Positions 37,355-49,322 of a stretch of 64,000 nt of DNA are shown in pieces. The stretch's first letter is position 1, and each line of letters begins with the position of its first letter. Under the pieces are notes generated by a model. The model worked only from the letters and a program-made list of their open reading frames with translations. It did no database searches and had not been told where the DNA came from. The DNA is from Pseudoscleropodium purum. Its lineage: Eukaryota > Streptophyta > Bryopsida > Hypnales > Brachytheciaceae. The position numbers and the translations under genes were made by a program. The stretch lies in assembly GCA_963969395.1 (NCBI GenBank), contig OZ017795.1:13144001-13208000 (forward strand), read 5' to 3'.

Positions 37355-37362
37355 GTCTAACC

Positions 37363-37881
37363 ATGGAGATAACTCTCAACAAGATCGCTTCCTTCTTCAG
37401 GCCCAAACCTCGCAAACCCAAGCGCGCCCGCCGCTCTCGTTCCTTAACCCCAGAAACCCTGAATTCAGGTCTGTCGTCCGCCACCCTATCCGGTCGCTCC
37501 TCTCACGGCGGCTCGACGACGACCACCCCCAGAGAACCCTCCGTCAAAGGAAGCTCCAATGTTCTCAAACGCTTGAAGTCATGGATCGAGCGCACCAAGT
37601 CCATGCCGCCCGAGGGCTTCTTCAGCGTGGACGTGGGCAAACAGAAGAAGCGTTACGTGGTGCCCATCACGTACCTGTCCCATGAGGATCTGCAGAAGCT
37701 CCTGGACGACTCCGTGGCGGAGTTCGGGCACCCGTGTGTTGGCGCCTTGCAGCTCGCGTGTGAGGAAGACGAGTTCCAGGAGGTTCTGGATACCATTGAG
37801 AAGAACTTCGAAGGGGACAATACTGAGGGTGAGGGTGAGCGTCAGAGGCTGATTGCAGGGAAAGTTGAGAAGCTGCACTAG
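37363..37881 (+). CDS. SAUR-like auxin-responsive protein (172 aa)
   Basis: The frame begins at ATG in a CCATGG context and ends with TAG. Residues 82-145 carry the SAUR core: PPEGFFSVDVG, then RYVVPITYLSH, then LQKLLDDSVAEFGH and an acidic C-terminal stretch with EFQEVLDTI. This matches the auxin-inducible (SAUR) domain. Residues 10-75 form a basic, Ser/Thr-rich N-terminal extension, longer than in classic ~100-aa SAURs. Known SAURs promote cell expansion by inhibiting PP2C-D phosphatases and so raising plasma-membrane H+-ATPase activity; that role here is by family only. The frame also stays open upstream to 37333, but that stretch crosses the predicted acceptor, so 37363 is chosen. An AATAAA signal lies near 38060. 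Confidence 0.9.
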   Translation: MEITLNKIASFFRPKPRKPKRARRSRSLTPETLNSGLSSATLSGRSSHGGSTTTTPREPSVKGSSNVLKRLKSWIERTKSMPPEGFFSVDVGKQKKRYVVPITYLSHEDLQKLLDDSVAEFGHPCVGALQLACEEDEFQEVLDTIEKNFEGDNTEGEGERQRLIAGKVEKLH

Positions 37882-39624
37882 TTTGGGTAGCTAGTGTGTG
37901 TGTGTGTGCCCGAGGTGATGCATGTGGGATGGGTGCAATTTTGGAACAATGAAACTCCCCTTGCATTGGGCGATTGATTGAGCACACAATCATACCCCGG
38001 CGTTGAAACGACCTGGGAGTACGTGAAGTGTATCATGTGAGGAAAATGACTTTGTTATAATAATAAAAGGTACAGTCACCTTGGTTATGTGTTCGGTTGC
38101 ACGTGCTCTATCGGGTTGATCGTGTTGCTAGAAAGCAGCTTGTTTCTGGTGATGGTAGCTTCCATGACGCATGGTATGTAGAAGTCTCTGATCCACCAGC
38201 TAGACGTACTGTGCTTTACAGTAGGGTTTAGTGTTGTGAATAAATCTATGTCATATGTGTCTATACCGATTGCTGTTGCATATACAATTCAGCTCTGATT
38301 GAAGGTACGTGTACGCTTGCGCTGGTTTTAGGCCGGCCTCCCTATTATACGTGGGGTCATATGCATCTTTGAATATTAACTGATCAGCTAGTCCTAGGAT
38401 TTTTTGGATACACACAGTTCTCTAAGACAGAGAACTGTGTTACTTTTTAATAATGTGTGCCTCTTGTGTATCCCTGGAGCTTTCCGGGCACGTGCAGCCA
38501 GGTACGCTGTCGTCGCAACCTGCCTCGCAAGATAATTACATGTTTGCTACCTGAAGCAAGGTCTCGAGCAAGGTCCTTGTGAGCAAACTCGGTATGTGTG
38601 AGGCCCTCATCTAGCTGGAGCGAACTCTTGCAAGAGTTATTGGAAGTTCACACCAACCACCTAGTGTGAAAGACGACGGAGGTAAAAGATGGAGGTCGAT
38701 CGATCATGCTTGTACTCCTGTTGTAAACTCTGAAACAGATCGAAGGAGATGGCTGTGGACTAAAGGTACGCGCGTTCTCACCTGGAACTATACAGTACAT
38801 GAAGAAGAGCGTCGTCTACATGGTAAGACCCGAAACCAGAAGCGAAGGTACGTTCCTCTTTTTTCAGCTGCTGAAAATTCATGCATGTCTTCACATGCTG
38901 GGATTCTTATAGCACGCCACTTCAGGTTTTAATAAGAGATGTAACAAGAGTTAGACTGGGCGATCACACCGAGTTAGACTGAATTGTGATGTTACATCGG
39001 ATAGCATCGAATATCCTCAAATGTTTTCTCAACTTCAATTCATAGCTAATTAATGTGCTCACTGTTTCTCAGCAGCTTATTGATGGTTTGGAATTCTTTG
39101 CAAAATCGTCTCATTGTAGGGAGTGAATGCAGGATGAGAGAGCTGGTTCACGGTTGTGTTTGTGGAGCAGAAATTAGAAACAGTCGGGGATTGGAGGTGT
39201 GCTCTGAAAAGCTTGAGTGACCTCAATCTACGGCAAATTAAGAAGAAGGTACGAGTCAGTCTGTCTTAACATTTTTCGTGTTTTGCTGGGGTGGCTACAA
39301 GAATTTGGAAGAGGATACTAGCAAATTCTAGTAAAAGTTTGCTTAATAATTTGACTGTTTTAGTTGAATCATAGAATGCAATAATTATCTGATGCTTTCA
39401 ACAACTTTTCGCTGGAATCTAGCTCTGCTTAATCGCATTTTCTGCAACTAAATTTTGCAATTTTCTTTCATGCCAGGAGGTGGACCAATTTTTGGGGTTG
39501 CAAATGCAATCCAGTGATATATAACTCAAAAAAGAATGTCTGGTGCAAGCGATTCATTAACGGTGACGCCTTCGACCCTCACACATTCTTTGATTTTATG
39601 TCCCATGCATGTTCATAGATTGTG
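37882..39624. other. SAUR 3' flank and spacer
   Basis: A (GT)n run lies near 37892-37907 and a likely poly(A) signal (AATAAAA) near 38060. A perfect 12-bp stem with a 5-base loop (ACACAGTTCTCT / AGAGAACTGTGT) sits at 38412-38440. Several frames (for example 38666-38932) lack recognisable features. No further gene is supported. Confidence 0.5.
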
Positions 39625-39791
39625 CAACACGAAAAATCCCAAAAGTTCATAGATCCAATTTCATATTACAAACTAAAAAATTTCACAGCTTGATTATGGA
39701 ATTTCGTTCTCTAATTCCATAATCAAGCTGTGAAGTTTTTTAGTTTGTACTTCGAAATTGGGCCTATTGACATTTTGGATTTCCAGTAGTG
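39625..39791. mobile_element. Foldback MITE with CACTA-like ends
   Basis: Arms of about 79 bp pair closely. The inner ~35 bp are nearly perfect (ACAAACTAAAAAA, then TTCACAGCTTGATTATGGAA) around a loop of about 9 bases near 39706. The complement of the right end reads CACTACTGGAAATCC, resembling CACTA/En-Spm ends; the left end is a degraded version (CAACACGAAAAATCCC). No clear 3-bp target duplication is visible. A transcript would fold into a hairpin of miRNA-precursor size. Confidence 0.6.
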
Positions 39792-41217
39792 CAAAAGTTT
39801 CGTCAAAGATTGGGTTTCATCAGTAGTTTTGTGAAGCGACCAAATAATTTGGCTTTATGTGACTCATGGGAATGAGAATTGAGACTGCAGATGTATGGAT
39901 TAGACTGGGGAGTTATGAATATACTCCATCTGCGGCAGAGTTTTGTTGAAGCAATGTGAAGGAGAGACGATTTTTGGTGCCTAGAATAGTGCCCATAGAC
40001 ATAAATTTTTCACAACTAAATGTGGTTGTGGTTGCATTGTCCACAACAGTGGACTCCATGTTTTGGAATAGTATACCACATTAATTGCCATACTCAAGTA
40101 TCATTCAAATGTTTAATTTTTGCTAAAACATATGTTAAAAATAGATGTTAAAAAATAGATGTTAAAAATAGATGATAAAAACAGAAATATTTTAGTAGAT
40201 TGTTTCTTCCAAAAAACAATTTTATTCACTAGCCTCATATGGGTTAGCAATTCACCAATCCCTAACATCTAGTGGAAATGTCTCACAAAAATCGGTAGAT
40301 TAACAAGCAAGTAGACACTTATTAGTCAAATTGTTAAATTTGAACATTCTTTAATTATTGAGTTTTAACATATTACAAAGTATTAACTACTAATTTAACA
40401 TAAACAAATTCCTTTGATTTTATAGTTACAACATGAAGACACAAATGGACTCATAATTTTTTGGAACCATTTGTAGTGCAAAAATACTATCAATCCTCCT
40501 TTTATTACTACTTGGAGTTGCAAGCATGGTACCAAAATCTTAATTCAAAGAAAAAAATTTGATGTGATAAGATGGAATGGAATCATTGCAACTCAAATTG
40601 TTGCTTAGAAGCAAGACCAAGATACAAGTTTAGGGAGTTCCATTGATCTAAGCATTGCTATATATAGAGATTTAGTCATTGTTGTCATTCCAAAGCAAAA
40701 TCTCACATTATGAATATTAACATTTCATGGCTTATAAGAGAAATCTATAGCTACAAACCTATTTATGTGGATGATGCTAGCATATTCATCTCATGCACAT
40801 GCCACTAAAAGAACCACCACGATTACGTTTTGGCTACATTTGAATCCAATTCATTATCTTGCGAAAGACACCTGGGTTTGTAGTGGTAACGAACATGCAG
40901 TGAGAACACACCTACATACAGCAAGGTCTTGCCACTCACACCAAATTGGATGACAAAACGGCAAGTCCCCACCAAAGCCTCTTAATTACCAAACTTGTGC
41001 ACCAAAAGTAGTGCTAAAATAGTGCACGAAGCAATATTCATGATGCCGAGGAGAGAATCACTCAGGATACCGGTATGGAAGCTTTGCTGAAACTTTATGC
41101 CAGTGAGGAATAAAAACAAATATGTAGCATGGTAAACATATGTGCAGGGGTTATCTAAATCCGAATGAAACCTAAGCAAATTTGAAAAAAACGGTGTCCC
41201 ATTAATCAATTATAGAA
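39792..41217. other. AT-rich spacer with short tandem repeat
   Basis: Near 40131-40190 a short unit (gttaaaaatagat) is repeated about four times. The end of this stretch should contain the 3' UTR of the exonuclease gene. No other gene is seen. Confidence 0.5.
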
Positions 41218-43530
41218 TCATGTCGTACCTCTCCTAGTTTTCACATTCTTCTCTGCAGCTTTTCTGCTTGATGTTTTATCCTTCTCATGGAATTTGCTAC
41301 TCCTAAATCTAAGGCTGTTTTCCCATTCGTCTTTCACACGTTGGTACAAAGCCATTGCCGCCCTTGCATCCTCAACCTGTTTTCAAACCAAATGGTCACC
41401 TTGCAATCACTGCAATACTCGTAAAGCCTTACACGAATCTCACAAACGAGATGATATTACTGAGACAGCATATCTGAAATTGAGAACCAGACCACTGACA
41501 AGAGACTTCAGCATCTTCAACAAACCAGAAGAACCTAATCAGATATCTATGAGCAACTAAGTGGATGAAACCGTGGTGACATACCGAGTTATGCTCTCCT
41601 TCCTGAATTTGGCAGCCAAGATGTAAAGATGCCAAATGTCGAAGAGATCTAGGTCTTCCATTACTACACAGCACATTAAAATCAATATGATAATATTTCA
41701 AAAGTCTTTCAAAAGTCTTTGTGAAAGGGTCTCTTGATGATGAAATGAAGGAAGACGACAGAGAAACACAAAGAATCCTTGCTAAGTTAAGTAGCTCACT
41801 TGCAATAGGGAGCATAACTATGAGTGTCCCGTATGGACTTCTTCGGATGAGTCAACATCAAAACCTGGCACAACAAAGCCAGGCATCCTTGTTTAGAATA
41901 TATAATGACTCCAGTCAAGGTGACTGACATATCGCGCACACATCATATTGTTTAACAAGTGCTCTCGGAACTTTTCCCAGACCTTCAAATCGTTGTGAAG
42001 TGCATGTCCAACTAGGATGCGCCCTTTGAGGAGTTCGATAACTTCTTTTTGCACTGTGTACAAATCCACCGCTGCAAAATCCAAAATTACAGAAGCGTCA
42101 AACTTGACAACTCTGACTCGGATGATTTCCTGAACTTCTAGCGTGAAGGGGTTGGATGGGACTGGGCTTGGACATATTTCTATCAACGCTGGAAAGAAAG
42201 AGCAGGTAGCCAGTTTCAGAAATAGTGAAAATTACGTGCTTACACAGAGAAATATAAAACGCATGAAAATCCAAGAGAAAGAACTAAACAATTCGCAAGA
42301 TACAAAAGCTAGAAAATAGTACCTTTGCGTAGGTCCCGGGAACGAACACCACTGACAGCAGTTCGAAAATCCCTAACGTATTCTTGAGGTCTGACATGCT
42401 TATCATACACTAGATTGCCCCACTGGTTCACCTGCACGTTTGCAAACAGACACCATTTTCAACATACGCACCAACTCCAAATTTCAAAGCCATTATGCTC
42501 TACTCAGGATCCCAATGTCAAGCAAACATACGCATTGCAAATCTCGTACTGAAACACAGCAACAAAACCCTACGGTCACACTTTCTCATATCTCTAGGGA
42601 AAAATACTTCAACAGGTACACTCGCTGAGACTTATTATTTACCAATGAAACCCGCGCTAGAGCATTTCTTTTGCCTTCATAACCAACTCCAACCATTTCG
42701 CAATCCAGAGCCAAGGCTCGTGTTAAACTGAACCACCCATAACTCCCCTTCGTCAGCTTCATATCCATCAACTCAGTACAAGAATTCCAAAACATTGAAC
42801 AAAGAATATTCACACTTTAAGGACCAAGGATTTAGGGTTTGAAAATGACCAACTCAACAGAGCACATTGTGAAAAAGCACCATTCCATTGAGGCCAAATT
42901 CACATCACTAGAATCAGTGAAGAAAACTACAAGTGTATGTAATTCAGCAAATACAGAAAATTGGGTAAAAGGTAGTCCCATGAAGCCTACCCAAGACTAC
43001 TAAACATTCACGTGTTCCCATAGGTTTACGAACCAGAACTGAAGGAGCTCTTTAAAGCCTGTACCTCATATCATCGCTCGTTGGAAGTAGTTTCGATGAC
43101 GAGACACCGTCTCCCGTTGCAGCACTTACATCAATCGCCGTCTCTGTTTCCCTCATCTTTTTCCTAGAAGAAGCTCCGCTGCTTTTGCCTAACGTCTGAA
43201 AAAAAAGAAAAGCAACATGAATTCAATGTTTGGACTGTAATTGCTATCTCAGAGAATCCATTGGGTTGTGGCATTCTAGGTTGTGAATGAAATTCTTTTT
43301 CAACGGATGCCACACTGATTATTCACTATTACTTTGGAGAAACTAAAAGGCATGAGTTCCAAAGCAACCGTTCAAGAAGGGTCGGGCACACCTACGGCTT
43401 GCAGCAGCATCCAATTGCTGCTCGCAGCTTTGGGAGGAGCTTGCTTGTTGTCACTGCGTTGGCGCTTCTTCTTCCCGTCACACGGCGATGGCTCCGGTGG
43501 AGACTCGGCGTGCTTACGCTTCTTCGCCAT
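41218..43530 (-). CDS. REX4: REX4-like DEDDh 3'-5' RNA exonuclease (eight exons)
   Basis: Exons on the - strand: 43530-43396, 43195-43065, 42727-42643, 42431-42323, 42071-41983, 41864-41800, 41663-41585 and 41376-41218. They join in frame to 852 nt (283 aa), close to yeast Rex4 (289 aa). The N-terminus is basic with a likely nuclear signal (MAKKRKH, KKKRQR). Exonuclease motifs are complete: Exo I ALDCEMVGVG (D97, E99), Exo II VGHALHNDLK (D181) and Exo III GEHNSVEDARAAM (H229, D234). RVSLVNQWG and TAVSGVR are also typical of the REXO4/ISG20 family, which acts in pre-rRNA processing in the nucleolus. Exon 3 could start slightly earlier at another in-frame AG. A second, stronger-looking acceptor at 42188 would add 39 residues in frame to exon 5. 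Confidence 0.88.
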
Positions 43531-43626
43531 CGCGATGGTTGAGATTGTTCACGAGTAAAATCCACACGAGGAAATTTGAAAAACGAGTCTTAGAGTTCTA
43601 GAGGTTTGGTTCTAGTTCTGAATCCT

Positions 43627-43660
43627 AAACCCTAATCGCAAAACCCCTTGAACCCTAATT
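43627..43660 (-). promoter_or_regulatory. Telo-box motifs upstream of REX4
   Basis: AAACCCTAA at 43627-43635 and AACCCTAAT at about 43651 lie about 100-130 bases upstream of the start codon. Telo-boxes (AAACCCTA) are known in promoters and leaders of plant ribosome-biogenesis and ribosomal-protein genes, which fits the predicted rRNA-processing role. Confidence 0.55.
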
Positions 43661-46296
43661 ATATGCTAAGATGGCATCCTTCATCCCTGCGGTACACTGA
43701 TTTGTCCTAATAACTTAATGTAATATTCTAGTATAAGAACCTACAGTTAGATATGAAGAAAAATTTAATTTTTTTTTGCTCTTTTCTATAAAAATGACAG
43801 TTTGGAGTGGTTTTTGATGGAAAAGAGGCCTTGGGACTTTAGGGTTTACGATTTTCATCTTAATCTTTGAATTTCAACTTTCTACATTGGTCTAAACCTT
43901 TAATTTTTGGAGGAGGACTTCAAATTAGAATAGATTGTGCCATTAGCTTCAAAAGGTCATTTTTAGGCTTCAAAATCCCTCCCCTTTTTCCTTCACAAAA
44001 AACTCATTGAAACCTATTGCTAACTTAAAATTGAAAAAAAAAAATTTGACTTTTAGACAATTTATTTCTTTTTAAAGAAAGTAACTTGCCTATGCTCTTT
44101 AGAAGGTGTGAGGGAATAAAAAACTATATCCCATTTTTACCTCATTCCAATTCCATCTACTCCTGGACTACTAGTCAACTTCGCAAACTATCTTTAATTT
44201 TATTGGTTTTGAAGAATCTTTTTGATTTGTATACAATTATATATTGAAATGTCATAGAACTTATTAAAGTGTGTTATTAGCATGAAAGAAGCTATCCTAA
44301 ATTTTAGTGAGATTTTAATACACCCAATATAGTTTCTATGAATTTTCCATTCTAAGTTTGGATGGTTTACCAACCAAAAGACAATCTTTTGCGAGTTAGA
44401 AAATTCCAAAACCTTTAATGTAACCTTGTAGATCAGAGTTTCAATTATTACTCATAGGCAATTCACCCCTAGTATAAAAGATTCGTTCCATAGGAAAATT
44501 CAAAATAAAGATCCAACAAATAGTTTTTAATCCTATTGGTAAGCACAACCAATTGATTTTGTAATATAATCCTTTCACTAGGCCTAATTGCAACTATGTT
44601 CCTCTCTTAAAGGCCACAAGGGTTAAGATGATCTCCCAATTTGGTTCTCTTTAATTCTCTTAATATTCTTCTTCTTCTTTCTTTTATAATTCTTTATCTT
44701 TTATTAACTTTAGTCTTTCTTCTCCAACTTGGAATTTAGTCTTTATTCCCAAATTGTATATTGTTGTTGCCACAACTTTGTAGCATGCTAGCCAAGCTTC
44801 TCCTACTTTCAAATTGGACTTGAACTGGGATCAACTAATGAGGACTTGCACTACCAAATCGGGTTGAATCCCATTGGTTTGATCTTTGTCTCTAAATAGG
44901 GTACCATGACATATGATTTCTCCTATTTGTTCCCTCAAATTATTACTTCATATACACCAAACTTACACTCCTACTCGGTAGACACTATGCACACTCACAA
45001 ATACAATTTGGGTTGCTTACAAACATTGCACAAGTATATTCTAATTTTGTGATTCATTCAGAGACCATACATCAAATTGGAACTCACAGAAACAACATTC
45101 AAGCTTTATTCACATGCCTACTTGGAATGTTACAAATTCAATTTCAAACATCCCAACTTAAATTTAGACATATACTTAATCTTATTCAGTAAGTACACAT
45201 TCAAGCATAAACAAAATTCACACGACTGATCTACAAATTGGGCACTCCATAATTATACTACAATGACATTAACACACCCATTTGCTCAAAAATACATTGT
45301 ATTAATCCGATTGGTGACAAATCATCGTTACAATTTAACATCAGTTTTTTATAGATTGATTTTTCTACACATTCTCATAGTCAACACTTGATATTCCACT
45401 ATCATTCACTCATCCTCAACTACTCCTAATTTTCTACTAAGATCACACTTGCAACTACGCATCCTAATTGAAATTTTAAAATAAATTGTGGTACTCAATA
45501 TCCTCCCAATTAGGACAAATCTCGATCACATAAAACTTCCAGCACTATCACATAATCACACTTCCACAGACTTATCAACTTCCATACACTTCTAGTTCAG
45601 TATCATCACTCCATTTCAAACACACAAACACACTCAACTTCCAACAACATCCATCAAACATACAAATAACATTTCAATTTGGACAACACACTCTCTCTCT
45701 CACTCAATCACACACAAAACACATAAAACAACAAAACTATACAACACAATTTGGCACTGGACTTTCACTCGACAATGAGTGGAGAAAATGAAACATAAAT
45801 TGGACTCTAATAGACTCCCTACCATAACGGTTACCAACTAGAAGAAATGGCCACTAAAATTCACTTACAATTTGGATCCTAATAGACACAACCATCAAAC
45901 CTCCAAATCAACTAACTCCACCAACATATAGTTCATCCAATTTGGTTGACTCACTACCAATTCCTACAATTACCACCTACCAAATTGGAATTCACCACCA
46001 TCCCACCAACTAGGCACTCACTAGACTTTCGACTTGGGACCATGACTAAAATACCAACTTATTGGGCAACAAGAAGATTTCCATTTGGAACAAATCAATG
46101 ACCAAACTACCCAACTTAGATTCCACAAAAGACAAATTAATATCCACCCCCCCCCCCCCTCCAAATACCCTTTGATTAACTCCAAAAATATACAAATCTT
46201 CATCCTATTTGGTTATCTACATAGCCCTACACAAACTTGTTTGCGTCCTTGCCAAAGTACTTCTTCAACTTGGCATGGCGATTTTGACTGTGCTTG
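43661..46296. other. Spacer, strikingly G-poor from about 44.9 kb
   Basis: No coding motif is visible in any frame. From about 44930 to 46140 the + strand has very little G, being made mainly of A, C and T, with the recurring words CAATTTGG and CACTT. A run of 13 C lies near 46148-46160. It adjoins the old gypsy pol and may be decayed 5' sequence of that element, but no gag or protease can be recognised. Confidence 0.4.
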
Positions 46297-48028
46297 AGTG
46301 GAGCCACCTACCCCATAGTGGGTGAGTCCTATAGTTATTGTACCTTAAAAGGGCTGGAAGAATTCGTATATGTCAAGATTTTCGTAAACTTAATGTAGTA
46401 ACCAAGAAGGTCGGATTTTCTTTATTGATAGCATATTGGATATAGTAACACGCCATGAATGTTAATCATTCATGGATGGCTTTTTTCGGTACAATTAGAT
46501 ACAAATTGCTAAAAAGGACTAGGAAAAAATGGCCTTTGTTATAGATTTGGAAATTTTCGAGTCGAAAGCTATGTTATTTGGGTTATGTAATGGAGTGGCT
46601 ACTTTCCAACGGATAGCCACTATGGCATTCAAAGATTTTTTCCATATATTCATGGAGACTTTCTTGGACGATTTTTGTGTGTTTGGGACTAAATTGGAAC
46701 ATCCACAATAGCTTAGAAAAATGGTTTGATTAGTGTTCTAAATTTGGTATATCTTTGAATGTAGCTAAATGGTAATTTTTGGTGGCTTATGGGAAGTTGT
46801 TGGGACATATTGTTAGTAAAAATGGAATAAATACGGACCCGGATTAAGTTACCAAAATTTCTAACTTACTAGTTCTTACTACAATTTCTCAAGTAAGGGG
46901 ATTTTGGGGGCATGTGAGCATTTATAGGTGATTTATTGCAAATTATGCCCATATTGCCCTTCCTTTAACTACCTTATTAAAAAAGTTGGAAGTAGGGTCT
47001 AATCCAATTTGGACAAATGAATGCAATGAGGCTTTCCTGGAGTTGAAGCTTAAATTAGTGACAGACCAAGTATTAGTCTCTCCAAATTGGAATAAGTCAT
47101 TCCATGTTTATGTTGACGCTAGTAACATAGCTATGGATAGTGTTTTAAGCCAAACTGATGATGCTAATAAGGATCACCTAATATATTACGCTAGTAGGCA
47201 ATTATTTCCATAGAAAAGAATTATACTACTACCAAAAAAAAGGCATTGGAAATGGTTTATATGGTCCAGAAATTTCGACATTACCTATTAGGATACAGAT
47301 TTGTGTTTTATGTTGACCATGATGCTCTTAAATACGTTATAAATAAACCTCAACTTAGTGGTAGGCTAGCCAGATGGATCTTGTTGTTGCAGAAATTCCA
47401 ATTTGATGTAGTAGTCTAATTTAGAAAACAACATGCCAATGTGGATCATTTGTCCAGGTTGGAAGACTTAACCAAATTGGAGGACAGTCCATTAGAGGAT
47501 GACATTCCAAATGCCCAATTATTTGAAGTGGATGTGATATATCTAGAATATGAGGAAGTCTTAGCCTATTTGGTACATAATTGGATCCTAGTAGGATTTA
47601 TCCTAAATCAACAAACTACCTTAGTAAAACAATGTGCCCCTTATACACTAATTGGAGAGACTTTGTATAAGATGGGCCAAAATAGGGGATTGCATCATTG
47701 CATATATAAAAGTGAAGTATTGGCTATTCTTAAAGGGTGTCACTTTGATGCCTATGGGGGGCATTTTGTGGGTGATGCCATTGCAAGAAAAGTATTGTTA
47801 GCGGGATATTGGTGGCCCTTGCTTTTTAAAGATGCACATGCCTATGCTAGGAAGTGTGACCCGTGTCAATGGGTGGGTAAACCTATAGCTTCTACGGCTA
47901 CGCCATTAGTTCCATTGATTGCCTTAGCTCCATTTGATAAGTGGAGAATTGATTTTGTCAGGCCTATTGCTCCAGTTACTCATCCAGGTAGGAATCATTA
48001 TATTTTAGTCACAATGGAGTATGCCACA
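46297..48028 (+). pseudogene. Decayed Ty3/gypsy pol, part 1 (RT, RNase H, integrase start)
   Basis: Recognisable remnants in order: RT start (WVSPIVIVP, stop after it; a QDFRKLN-like string), RT core at about 46529-46711 (LFGLCNGVATFQR, FLDDF as the catalytic YxDD), RNase H at about 46986-47440 (VYVDAS, YYASRQ, FRHYLLGY, LSGRLARWILLL) and the integrase zinc-binding HHCC region near 47690-47880 (YWWP, CDPCQ). Stops and frameshifts break it into several frames. The integrase core is cut at 48028 by the solo LTR and continues at 63859. Orientation is opposite to the young element. Confidence 0.9.
48024..48028. repeat. Target duplication CCACA, left copy
   Basis: CCACA directly precedes the TG of the solo LTR and is repeated at 63854-63858 directly after its terminal CA. 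A 5-bp duplication is standard for Ty3/gypsy integration. Confidence 0.92.
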
Positions 48029-49322
48029 TGTCGCAGCACAGGGCAGGTCAATTCCCCATTATACTCACAAAAATCGCTCTAGAGTATAACTAAGTGACTC
48101 TAAAGATCGAACCCACGAGATCCTGTGAAGTATCTAGCTCTATTAAGCAGTTAAGCTCAGTCAGTATGCCAATCTTACTTTCCGGTCCTAGATTTAGAAC
48201 CAGAAATACCACCACACCGGATAACTACAGACCGGATTACTCCTTCTTCCGGTCCTACTAACTATCCGGTCCGTACAAATACCCAAATCCCAGGATCTCA
48301 CAATTTCCGATCCTGGAAATCCGTCCTGACCAATCCGGTCCGGATGGTCATCCTGTACCCGTAATCCTATCCGGTTTGGTTTTGCCTCTATTTCACCATC
48401 AGAGGGGTCGCCGCTTAATTTTGAGAGTGGTAGGCCCACCACTCCTTCCGTGACTTATAGTGGCTGAAGACCCACTGTCCTACCTTCTAAACTCCTAAGC
48501 TAATCCGGATCCGGTTTGGTCCTTCACAACAACCCAGATAGCAATCCGGGTCGTAGGTCACACAAAGACCCCACACTCGACCCTCTCGTACTACAACGAC
48601 CTTGATGCTACTTCCGATCCGTGCGAAGACAGGTGGTTACAAGTGCACCCGTCCGTTCCAACATCAACTAAAGTTCTTCCGTTACCCATACGGGTGGTGA
48701 GACCTCACAGGAGATCGGACACTCGACCGGATTTCCCACCCGGGAGTTCTAGCGCAGCTAAGGAATCCCTTCCTACCCGCCTAGCCTAACAACGGCTTTC
48801 TCACCCGGAATCTCAAACTCTAGACGTGCTGAGGAACTAAGTTCACTCCCAATTCTTCGGTACCTACTCACATGCACCTAGGATCGGAAAATAAACACCA
48901 AGGGGAGAAATCACTTGCAAACCAACTCGTACTATCCTAACTCCACATCATACAATCCTATCGCGCTGGAGAGAGACACACAATGAAAAGAATAGAAAAG
49001 TACAAGAAGTTTGCAAAATGAACAACTCCCAGTTCCCATCTCAGGAACCGATTTATATACAAAGGGTCAAAACCCTAAAAGCACAAAAAGGAGCGGAAAA
49101 CCCGTAGGGGTCCGCTGCCACCCTAATCTAACTTCCGGTCTAACCTAATACTGTTGAGCCGGATCCGGATCCGCTCCTACTCCTAACTGAAATTAAAATC
49201 CTATCTACCCTACAGCTCTAGATCCTATCGTCGGGCTTCCGGTCTCCGGGACTAGCTCCTCGAAGACTTCACTCAAATTCCGGACCCGTTCCCCCTCCGC
49301 AGGATTCGGTCCGGGTGGAGAC
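48029..49322 (-). mobile_element. Solo LTR, left part (same family as the young element)
   Basis: Begins TGTCGCAGCACAGGGCAGGT and matches 49323-50623 of the intact LTR with scattered substitutions and one CCGGAT unit fewer. It is interrupted after GAGAC at 49318-49322 by the full-length element and resumes at 61850. No internal region is present, so it is a solo LTR, the usual product of LTR-LTR recombination. Confidence 0.92.

Noticed and set aside
48100..48125. tRNA-like T-arm (GGGTTCGATC on the - strand) in the LTR
   Set aside because: No acceptor stem, D-arm or anticodon arm can be formed around it.
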